From positions 310,001-374,000 of the forward strand of contig CAVOXB010000026.1 of the NCBI GenBank assembly GCA_963700305.1: DNA of 64,000 nt, read 5' to 3'. The first letter of the stretch is position 1; each line of letters opens with the position of its first letter. Under the pieces are notes generated by a model. The model did no database searches. It saw only the letters and a program-made list of their open reading frames with translations, and was not told where the DNA came from. Below are positions 55,354 to 62,971 of the stretch, piece by piece. A program made the translations under genes and the position numbers. The DNA is from Desulfomonile sp963700305 (GTDB lineage: Bacteria > Desulfobacterota > Desulfomonilia > Desulfomonilales > Desulfomonilaceae).

Positions 55354-57279
55354 ATGATATTGGTCCTGCGCAAAGGAATTACGGAAAGGGAGATCGTGGA
55401 ACTCAAGAAGGTCCTTCGCTCGGATGATTATCTCATCAAAGAAATCAAGGGAGTGGAAGAAACCGTCCTGGGTATTGTGGGAACGGTAAGAGAGGATTTG
55501 CGACATTTTGAATTGTTCCCGGGCGTCGCCAAGGCCGTACCAATTTCTAAGCCGTACAAGCTTGTCAGCCGAGAACTTCATCCGGAACCTTCGATAATCC
55601 AGGTGGGGCCTGTAGCCATCGGCGGAGACCGTTTGGCCGTTATTGCCGGCCCATGTGCAGTGGAAGAGCGCAAACGAACCCTCGAGATCGCCAGATTGGT
55701 GCGTCAATGCGGAGCAGTATTGTTCCGCGGCGGCGCTTTCAAACCCAGAACGTCGCCTTATTCCTTCCAGGGGCTTGGGGAAGAGGGTCTTAAGATATTA
55801 GCAGAAGTCAGAGAGGAAACAGGATTGGGCATTGTCACGGAAATGACTTCTGCGGACCAGGCTGATCTGATGGCAAAATATGTGGACGTGGTCCAGATCG
55901 GCGCGCGCAACATGCAGAATTTTGAACTGCTGAAATCCGTCGGGCGCATGAGAAAACCGGTGCTTCTCAAGCGCGGATTGTCTGCCACCATTGAAGAGTG
56001 GCTCATGTCTGCGGAATACATCCTATCAGAAGGAAATGACCAGGTTATCTTGTGTGAGCGCGGAATTCGCACTTTTGAACGGTTCACTCGCAATACTCTG
56101 GATTTGACCGCAGTGCCGGTAATCAAGTCTTTGACTCACTTGCCCATCATCATAGATCCCAGCCACGCCACCGGGATCAGGGAGAAGGTGAGTCCCATGG
56201 CCCGCGCATCCATTGCGGCCGGCGCTGACGGCCTGATAGTGGAAGTGCACTCCGAACCGGATAAGGCATTATCAGACGGCCCTCAAAGCCTCTATCCCGA
56301 ACAATTCAAGCAGCTCATGCGAGATCTTCACGTAATCGCCCCGGTCATAGGTAAGCAACTGGATTTCAGGTATCTGGAAAAGGCCAAGAAGACGGGAAAC
56401 CGTTCGGATCCAGGAACCAAGCCTCAGAAAGTGGTCTATGCAGGAGTACCTGGGTCATTCAGCCATAAGGCCTGCAGGCAATTCTTCGGAACTGAAATCT
56501 CTCATCAGAACCTTCCTTTGTTCAGGGACGTATTCGAGGCTGTTCATAACGGAGATGCTACTTTAGGAATAGTGCCTGTAGAAAACTCTCTCACCGGAAG
56601 TATTCACGAAAATTACGATCTTCTTCTCGAATATGATCTCCGTGTTGTCGGGGAACTGACCTTGAGGATTGACCATAATCTTGTCGGTCATCAGGGCACA
56701 CGTCTCGACAAAATCAAACGTGTCTATTCGCATCCGCAGGTGTTCAGACAGTGCAAGGAGTTTCTGGCCGCTTACCCTCAGTGGGATCTCGTGGCTTGCA
56801 AAGACACCGCGTCAGCGGTCCGGAGAGTCAAAGAGAGCAACAATCAAAAGGAAGCCGCCATCGCCGGCAAAGAGGCCGCGAAAATCTACGGCGTGAAAAT
56901 ACTGCGAGAAGGGCTTGAGAGTAGCCCTAGGAATTTCACCCGTTTCGTAGTTCTTTCAGCGGGCGAGTTCCTCGATGGCACCAAAAACAAATCCTCGTTG
57001 ATCTACTCTGTGAGCGATCAGCCCGGAAGTCTATACGAAACCTTGAAGCTCTTTGCCGAAAAACGGGTTAATCTGGTGAAGCTGGAATCACGACCGATCC
57101 ATGGCAAACCTTGGGAGTACCTCTTCTACGCCGACATCGAGCTGGATATAAGCGATCCGCAGTACAGACCCTTGTTTGAGGAATTGCAAGACAAGACCGA
57201 ATTTCTCAAGATTCTGGGAAGCTATGCCAAAGGGTTTGACGACGTGGACAAGACAGAGGCTGGCGAGACACCGGATTAA
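55354..57279 (+). CDS. DAHP synthase - prephenate dehydratase (ACT) fusion enzyme
   Basis: 641 residues, intact; ATG after AAGGAG. Residues 1-75 form the small ferredoxin-like N-terminal domain of type I-beta DAHP synthases; 75-345 the barrel: AVIAGPCAVEERKRTLEIAR, LFRGGAFKPRTSPYSFQGLG, QIGARNMQNFELLK, PVLLKRGLSATIEEWLMSAE, IIDPSHATG. Residues 365-545 are prephenate dehydratase: VVYAGVPGSFSHKACRQFFG, GIVPVENSLTGSIHENYDLL and SSPRNFTRFVVLS (catalytic Thr). 550-630 is the regulatory ACT domain with LVKLESRPIHGKPWEYLFY (Glu-Ser-Arg-Pro, Phe binding). It joins the first step of the shikimate pathway to the phenylpyruvate step. Controlled by the attenuator upstream. Confidence 0.92.
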   Translation: MILVLRKGITEREIVELKKVLRSDDYLIKEIKGVEETVLGIVGTVREDLRHFELFPGVAKAVPISKPYKLVSRELHPEPSIIQVGPVAIGGDRLAVIAGPCAVEERKRTLEIARLVRQCGAVLFRGGAFKPRTSPYSFQGLGEEGLKILAEVREETGLGIVTEMTSADQADLMAKYVDVVQIGARNMQNFELLKSVGRMRKPVLLKRGLSATIEEWLMSAEYILSEGNDQVILCERGIRTFERFTRNTLDLTAVPVIKSLTHLPIIIDPSHATGIREKVSPMARASIAAGADGLIVEVHSEPDKALSDGPQSLYPEQFKQLMRDLHVIAPVIGKQLDFRYLEKAKKTGNRSDPGTKPQKVVYAGVPGSFSHKACRQFFGTEISHQNLPLFRDVFEAVHNGDATLGIVPVENSLTGSIHENYDLLLEYDLRVVGELTLRIDHNLVGHQGTRLDKIKRVYSHPQVFRQCKEFLAAYPQWDLVACKDTASAVRRVKESNNQKEAAIAGKEAAKIYGVKILREGLESSPRNFTRFVVLSAGEFLDGTKNKSSLIYSVSDQPGSLYETLKLFAEKRVNLVKLESRPIHGKPWEYLFYADIELDISDPQYRPLFEELQDKTEFLKILGSYAKGFDDVDKTEAGETPD

Positions 57280-57708
57280 ACTCGGCGGACGTCTGTCTGC
57301 CTACGACTCGGGGTAGCATTCGCGTTTTGTATGGCTATTTGCAGATTTTTCAAAAAAGACAAGGCTTTGCAGGCACACGACAGTTCTCATGGCATTTAGC
57401 CGGTACTAGCGGCTGCCAAAATGTTTATCCGATTCGCTGAATGGCACCGTCCAGTACCCGTCACCCCGACGAAAGTCGGGGCCCAGGAACTGTTTTCGCG
57501 GGATTGAAAAACCTGTATTCCGTCTTTCGACGGAATGACGGCAAGAGTTGCATAGAGTGGATTCACGGCTTAAATCAACGGCATGGGACTTGATCCGGCC
57601 GCCAGACTAGCGGACAAGACGCCAGTCACAATAAGCCTTCCGCATTCTTCAGTTCGGATGCCTAAATGGACATTATTTTTAGCAACTGATCCAGATGTTC
57701 GGTCAGCC
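57280..57708. other. Intergenic stretch with a REP-like pair
   Basis: Between the fusion gene and the convergent coiled-coil gene. Holds the REP-like element listed separately; no gene otherwise. Confidence 0.4.
57459..57541. repeat. REP-like element, two hairpins
   Basis: CCCCGAC-GAAA-GTCGGGG and ATTCCGTC-TTTC-GACGGAAT, in mirrored order (GTCACCCC ... and ... GGAATGAC at the borders), about 40 bases apart. Repeats with CCCCGACGAAAGTCGGGG and ATTCCGTCGAAAGACGGAAT words are widespread as dispersed intergenic units. May also stop transcription from the fusion gene. Confidence 0.75.
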
Positions 57709-57900
57709 CTAGTTGAATTTTCGCACCTCTTGTATTGCTTCCAGTGTTTTTTGGATGGATTCCTCGACTGCTCCCAGAGCTTTCATAGAATTCGTCAAGT
57801 CGAGGCGAAGGGTTTGCAGCAACATCGAGAGTGCCTTGAGATACAAATCAATGTCCACAAGCGTTTCGATCTCGATTTTGATTTCGTCTTTGTATGACAT
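57709..57900 (-). CDS. Small coiled-coil hypothetical protein, 63 aa
   Basis: ATG at 57900 (MSYKDEIKIEIETLVDIDLY) with AAAGGA seven bases before; six more codons are possible upstream. The entire sequence suits a two-helix coiled coil (LLQTLRLDLTNSMKAL, EESIQKTLEAIQEVRKFN). Divergent from the sigma-54 activator-like gene 118 bases away. Function unknown. Confidence 0.65.
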   Translation of the reverse strand: MSYKDEIKIEIETLVDIDLYLKALSMLLQTLRLDLTNSMKALGAVEESIQKTLEAIQEVRKFN

Positions 57901-58017
57901 GCGGAGTTCCTTTGACACGTCCCTCTATTGGTTATTGTGGGGTGAATCCTTTCATGTTACGTTTGCCCGCATCTGATCGATCTCCCGAGCCTTCAAAAGC
58001 CTTGCGTCGGAACAAAA

Positions 58018-59424
58018 ATGAAACAGACGCTTTCGACTCGGAGCCAAATGTCAGTCCTTTTCGATCAAGATCAGCTTCTACTGTGGCCGGCCTTCTTAAT
58101 CTTGCGGCAAGAACGGCCGCATGAATCCTCGCAATCCCTTGTGCAGAGATTCTTTCACTCCCTGCGCGGCTGTCGAATGGGCGCAGATGACAAAATCGAC
58201 ACGTACAGGCTTAAAGCGCCAGCTCCTGAAGAAGACGCTATTGTTTGGCTTCAAAGCGTCTGGCGAAGATTGGAATCTGCGAAAAACTGTGATTTATCCA
58301 AAAAACGCCATTCAATATTGGCCGAGATTCTGGAGTGCGTCCTATCAGCGGAAGACCAGACTGGTCTCGTCACCGCCCTCGACTACCTGTTCCGTTTATC
58401 GTCAGCCCGACGAGCAACTCAATCAGACCGCGGACTTGCAAAGATCACAATTCCGCGAACTCGTTGTCCTTCTATGCAAGCGGCATACCGTAAGCTCGCT
58501 GGATTTGCTGCGACGGATCTCCCCATTTGGTTTGCAGGTGAAAAAGGCAGTGAGTTCGATTCGATGGCACGCCTGACGCATAACTTGAGAGGACTTCCGG
58601 ATTCCACCTTGCACGTGAGGAACTTTGACGGCGAGCTTCCGGGGCAGAATTCCTTTGCGGCCAGCCGCCTGGAAGATATATTTCCGGGCGATCCTGAAAT
58701 CACAGCCTTCCTCCAAGGCGTGGACAAGTCACCACTTGAGATTCAGAGAGTTCTTTATGACCGACTGTTGTCTGACATGCGCGGAGCGCCCTCCTGTAGA
58801 ATCATTGTGTCCACCGGCCCGTGGAGTCTCAACGATGATCCGCCGAAGATGATTCTTCACGACCTGTTTGCATTCCTGGCCGCCACGAGAGTGTGCATTC
58901 CTCCGCTGCGTCATAGAATTGAGGATCTGCCTGATTTGATAGACTCATTCGCCGGCAAGTTCGGCGACAAACACATCAGTGAGCGGCTCAACGAGGATGC
59001 CGCCAGGGTGCTGAATGAATATCATTGGCCGGGAAATGTTGACGAATTGAGTGTAGTCCTCTCGTTTGTCATCAAGAAAAGACCTGCAGGTATTATCAGG
59101 CCGGAAGATTTTCCGGAGACACTGCCATCTTCCACTCATTTTGAAGCGAATTTTCAGCAGGCTCTCGAGCAAATCGTGGAAGTACAGGGATTTCGGGCTA
59201 TTCGCAATCTTGATGGTCAAAAAAACTTGGCTGAGTTTCTTTCAGATCCCGGCAATGAGTTATTTTCCGCCGCTGACGTTCAGACTGTGCTTCGGTTGGG
59301 GAGAGAGACCGCGAGGAGATTCCTTCGTTCGCTTGAGGCAGCCGGTTTGATTGAAGGAATCAAGGGGAGCGGCGGAATAAGAACCACACGTTACAGGTCG
59401 CTTGCTCGCCGACCAGAAAAATAG
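58018..59424 (+). CDS. Degenerate sigma-54 activator-like AAA+ protein with C-terminal winged helix
   Basis: 468 residues (an ATG at 58048 with GGAG upstream would give 458). The middle aligns in style with sigma-54 activators: LPIWFAGEKGSEFDSMARLT where Gly-Glu-x-Gly-Thr-Gly-Lys-Glu is expected, so Walker A lacks Lys; IFPGDPEITAFLQGVDKSPL; CIPPLRHRIEDLPDLIDSFA, as in the sensor/lid block; and EDAARVLNEYHWPGNVDELS (family Trp-Pro-Gly-Asn). No GAFTGA loop is seen. In place of a Fis-type end there is a winged-helix-like end (TVLRLGRETARRFLRSLEAA). It probably binds DNA or a protein but should not hydrolyse ATP or activate sigma-54. Confidence 0.75.
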   Translation: MKQTLSTRSQMSVLFDQDQLLLWPAFLILRQERPHESSQSLVQRFFHSLRGCRMGADDKIDTYRLKAPAPEEDAIVWLQSVWRRLESAKNCDLSKKRHSILAEILECVLSAEDQTGLVTALDYLFRLSSARRATQSDRGLAKITIPRTRCPSMQAAYRKLAGFAATDLPIWFAGEKGSEFDSMARLTHNLRGLPDSTLHVRNFDGELPGQNSFAASRLEDIFPGDPEITAFLQGVDKSPLEIQRVLYDRLLSDMRGAPSCRIIVSTGPWSLNDDPPKMILHDLFAFLAATRVCIPPLRHRIEDLPDLIDSFAGKFGDKHISERLNEDAARVLNEYHWPGNVDELSVVLSFVIKKRPAGIIRPEDFPETLPSSTHFEANFQQALEQIVEVQGFRAIRNLDGQKNLAEFLSDPGNELFSAADVQTVLRLGRETARRFLRSLEAAGLIEGIKGSGGIRTTRYRSLARRPEK

Positions 59425-59584
59425 GGCTTATTTCTTGGTAAGACGTTCGTTATTGGCCTTATTTGTCGCTATTGCCGCAAAAGCTGCCTGTTGACGGATA
59501 TCCGTAGTGGGCAGTTGACTTGATTCCGCGTATCCAGTCATCGTCAACAGGGACCACGGGCCATGCCGAACCGCCACGCACTGA

Positions 59585-61045
59585 TCACTCTTTGTCCTTT
59601 AAATTCAGTGCGTTCTTTACCAATTCCTTTTCGTGATCGAACTTCACTATTCTCTGCAACATTATCTTCTGAGCCATTACTGGCCCGGCTCCGTGCCAGG
59701 TGCCGACTCCGTGTTGTCCGGCGGTCCAGTGTTGGAGCAGTTTGTGGACCTTCAAAATATTCTCGGTCGGCTCATCGGAGCCGAAACTGAAGAATTCTTC
59801 CACATACGCCTTTGTCTCCGGATTTTTTAACTCTTTGAGAGAAGGCATGGTGACGATCAACCCACCGCCTATGTCCCCAGCCAGGGCCATTGTTCTCCAG
59901 AAGGCATTGCAGATATTCAATTTTGCAACATTTCCCATAACCTCGTCGGGAAGAAATACACCCGAACCAGCGGGATCCTCGGAACCCATATGAGCCGCAG
60001 CCAATCCGCAGGCGCGCCCTGTTTCTCTAAGCACTACCATTTCGGTGATTTGCTCGTTAACGTGAGCTATGTTTTCCAGGCCTTTGTATTCCTGGATGAG
60101 TTTACACGCGCCAATGATCTGATTCATGAAGCCAACTTTACAGGTTCCACCGCAGGTCATGCGATGCGTGCGCGCGAATCGACCGACTATCTTGCCGGAA
60201 TAGTTGTATTCGCCGCAGTGGAAGACTCTCTCCCATGGGACGAAAACATTGTCGAACACAACCATGGACGTTTCACGCTGCCCAAACACGGGATTTCCAA
60301 GTTCGTAAATGTCGTCAGCCTGATCGCGTTCAGCGGAATAGGGAGAATATTGGCAGATGTAAGTTATGCCTTTGGTATCGACAGGAACGGCAAAGGCCAC
60401 GGCGTAATCCTCTTCACCTTCACTGTGCGAAGATTGGGGCAATACCACCAGCTCATGACTCGCGAATGCACCCGAAATGTTTATTTTGGCTCCCCGCACC
60501 ACTATGCCTTCTTTGTTCCTGTCCACTATTTTCAATGACAAAAAAGGGTCCGGCCAATCGAGGGTTTTCTTCTTGCGGCTTCCTCTCGGCTCAGTGAGAG
60601 CACCGGCCACTGACAGATCCTTTTTTTGGACCGTCTTCAGATATTCTGTGAAACGAGGATAGTATTCTGTCCCTATTTTCTGGTCCATTTCCCAAGTGGT
60701 TGCGGCGAGAGCGTGGAACGAGTCATAGCCGACGCAACGATAAATGCATGTACCCAACATTTCAGCTGTAAACGTTCCAGCTTTTGCCTTGGCAATGAGA
60801 TCGTCCACGCTCTCACTCACGTGGGTGTACCGATTCACAGTTTCGCCTATTAGTGGGGAATGGCACGTCATTGTCTCTTGATATTTGGGATCCAGAGCCC
60901 AGCGGTAGCTCGCCTTGTTCGCTTCGACCACGGTTCTGGTGTTCGGGTTTTCCAGCACGCTGTTCACCCTCTTTCCATTCATGAACACAACGGGCTTGGA
61001 ATTTTTCAGACTTTCCTCGAATTGTTCCGGCGTCATCAAAGCCAT
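59585..61045 (-). CDS. abfD: 4-hydroxybutyryl-CoA dehydratase/vinylacetyl-CoA isomerase-type enzyme
   Basis: 486 residues, intact. Belongs to the HpaB/AbfD flavoprotein family; the [4Fe-4S] ligands of AbfD are present: TCIYRCVGYDSFHAL (two Cys, spacing Cys-x3-Cys, near residue 100) and RTHRMTCGGTCKVG (His and Cys near 290). Substrate region PLIGETVNRYTH and TEPRGSRKKKTL are also family-typical, as is EYNYSGKIVGRF. Such enzymes dehydrate 4-hydroxybutyryl-CoA to crotonyl-CoA by a radical route and are oxygen sensitive, fitting an anaerobe. No other aminobutyrate genes are adjacent. Substrate within the family is not certain. Confidence 0.85.
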   Translation of the reverse strand: MALMTPEQFEESLKNSKPVVFMNGKRVNSVLENPNTRTVVEANKASYRWALDPKYQETMTCHSPLIGETVNRYTHVSESVDDLIAKAKAGTFTAEMLGTCIYRCVGYDSFHALAATTWEMDQKIGTEYYPRFTEYLKTVQKKDLSVAGALTEPRGSRKKKTLDWPDPFLSLKIVDRNKEGIVVRGAKINISGAFASHELVVLPQSSHSEGEEDYAVAFAVPVDTKGITYICQYSPYSAERDQADDIYELGNPVFGQRETSMVVFDNVFVPWERVFHCGEYNYSGKIVGRFARTHRMTCGGTCKVGFMNQIIGACKLIQEYKGLENIAHVNEQITEMVVLRETGRACGLAAAHMGSEDPAGSGVFLPDEVMGNVAKLNICNAFWRTMALAGDIGGGLIVTMPSLKELKNPETKAYVEEFFSFGSDEPTENILKVHKLLQHWTAGQHGVGTWHGAGPVMAQKIMLQRIVKFDHEKELVKNALNLKDKE

Positions 61046-61118
61046 AACAGTCTCCTATCGAATTTCTCGTCTGTCGATTGCCTGCAATCTAACCGATTAT
61101 GCGCTTGCAAGGCAGTTC

Positions 61119-61893
61119 CTACCTCTGGTCGTTGTCCCTCGGAGATGTGAGTGCAAGCACCAGCGCATCGATCCTGGCGGCTCCTGCTCTTTTGATTACT
61201 CGTGCAGCTTCACTAATAGTTGAGCCGGTTGTAGCCACGTCATCCACCAGTAACACCCTTCTATTCTTTATAGCACCCGGGCGAGTCACCCGAAAAGAGC
61301 CGCGCAGATTCCTGAGCCTTTCCTGTCTTGTCAGACTGGCTTGCGGAGCCGTGTTGACGAATTTTGTCAAGCATGTCCTGTCCATAGGTATCCCGACGTG
61401 TCTGGAAAGATTCTCAGCCAGGACGATCACCTGGTTGAAACCGCGTTCCCTCAGTTTCTTGCGATGAATCGGAACCGGTAATATCAGGTCAAATTCATCA
61501 GGTTTGTAGTGCTTATGAAATGTGTCGATCAGAAGGTCCGACAATGCATTTGTCGCGAATAGCGCTCCACCATATTTGAATCTCTTGAGCCCTTCTCTGA
61601 ACGCTCCTTTGTACCTGACCCCATATCTCGCTTCGTGGTAAGCCGGAGAAGCGAGAAGGCATTGACCACAAAAAAGAGCACCAGCAACATGGTTCTCCGG
61701 AAGTGGCAAACCGCATTGCAAGCAGAAAGGCTCTTCGATTTTGTGAATGGATTCAACGCAGTCAGAAACAAAGGCCTCCTCCGGAATCCACATCCGGGGA
61801 ATCGCAAAATGGACAGATCGGTGGAAAGAACAAATCCGAGAGAGCATCCTTGAAACTCGAAAAGCCTTCTTTTAGGATCGTTGGGATCTCCAT
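61119..61893 (-). CDS. comF: ComF-family phosphoribosyltransferase-like protein (frameshifted)
   Basis: The long frame carries FCLQCGLPLPENHVAG, FCGQCLLASPAYHEARYGVR, FKYGGALFATNALSDLL, LILPVPIHRKKLRERGFNQV and the PRPP loop NRRVLLVDDVATTGSTISEA. Its N terminus makes no sense; another frame provides MEIPTILKEGFSSFKDALSD and LFFPPICPFCDSPDVDSGGG, the expected zinc-finger half (Cys-x-x-Cys), joined by one indel near 61780. ATG at 61893 has GGAAAG upstream. Repaired length about 257. ComF proteins take part in DNA uptake or interstrand DNA handling; enzyme activity is unproven. Confidence 0.85.
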
Positions 61894-61979
61894 CAGCTTT
61901 CCGATCTGGGGCTTAACAGTTGTTTGGATTCAACGAGGGTTTTCTTTCAATTGAGACACTTAATCAAGTATGATCGTGC

Positions 61980-62801
61980 ATGTCAACGCGAATCGCCGCC
62001 ACCGTCGATCAAACGGGAGGATCCGGTTTGACATCGGTGATTACATTCACCACTGATTTCGGCACGAAGGACGGATATGTCGCTCAGATGAAAGGCGTTA
62101 TCTTGAGCATCTGTCCGGACGCGCACCTGATTGACGTCACTCACGACATAAACTCGTTTTGCATTCTTGAAGGTGCCCTGGTGCTAAAGGGCATAAGCCG
62201 CTATTTTCCTGAAGGCACAATCCACGTGGCCGTTGTGGACCCTGGTGTGGGCAGCGCAAGGCGAGGGATTGTCCTTAAGGCGGGGAACCGTTTCTACATT
62301 GGACCCGACAATGGCTTGTTCTCTTTGACTCTTGAATCGTCGGAGCCATGGGAGGCAAGAGAAATTGCGAATCCGGATTACATGCTGCCCGACCCTCATC
62401 CCACCTTCCACGGCAGAGATGTTTTCGCTCCAACTGCTGCCTGCCTTTGCTCGGGCAGGCCTTTCGAATTGGTGGGGCCGCTCATTCAGGAGCCCATTCG
62501 ATTGGACTTGCCCGAACCTTCTCAAACGCTGGAGGGAATTCGAGGGCAAATAATATACGTTGACCGCTTCGGCAATCTTACGTCAAATGTCTCAGCGGTG
62601 ATGTTGACTCGAAAAGTGCGATATATTGAGGTGGGCAACCTGAGGATTCCCGGGATTCGCAGCTTCTTTGGCGAGGCAAATGAGGGCGAACCGCTGGCGT
62701 TGATCAACAGTTTCGGATTCTTGGAAATTGCTGTGAATATGATGGATGCATCCGAAAAACTGGGGATAGGGATAGGTGCTGAGGTGCGACTTTTGTGGTA
62801 A
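61980..62801 (+). CDS. SAM hydrolase (SAM hydroxide adenosyltransferase, DUF62 family)
   Basis: 273 residues, intact. Motifs: VITFTTDFGTKDGYVAQMKG, DVTHDINSFCILEGALVLKG, HVAVVDPGVGSARRGIVLKA, YIGPDNGLFSL, PTFHGRDVFAPTAACL and YVDRFGNLTSNVS. The family cleaves S-adenosylmethionine to adenosine and methionine using hydroxide; it is related to fluorinase and chlorinase. The first 16 residues lie before the core, so the start may be inside (LTSVITFTTDFG). Divergent from comF. Confidence 0.92.
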   Translation: MSTRIAATVDQTGGSGLTSVITFTTDFGTKDGYVAQMKGVILSICPDAHLIDVTHDINSFCILEGALVLKGISRYFPEGTIHVAVVDPGVGSARRGIVLKAGNRFYIGPDNGLFSLTLESSEPWEAREIANPDYMLPDPHPTFHGRDVFAPTAACLCSGRPFELVGPLIQEPIRLDLPEPSQTLEGIRGQIIYVDRFGNLTSNVSAVMLTRKVRYIEVGNLRIPGIRSFFGEANEGEPLALINSFGFLEIAVNMMDASEKLGIGIGAEVRLLW

Positions 62802-62971
62802 TACGGACTACTATGGCGAAGATGCGAGACGCAGAGCTCGAAAAAGTATAGCCGGCATCTTGCAGGTTCATTAAGTGAGTTCATGGAAATTCGCTTTCAA
62901 TCCAGTGAGGTTGAAGAAACGTCTTGCAGGAAGATCCTCCGCGATTCTTCCTTATTGAAAGACTGCTGTAA

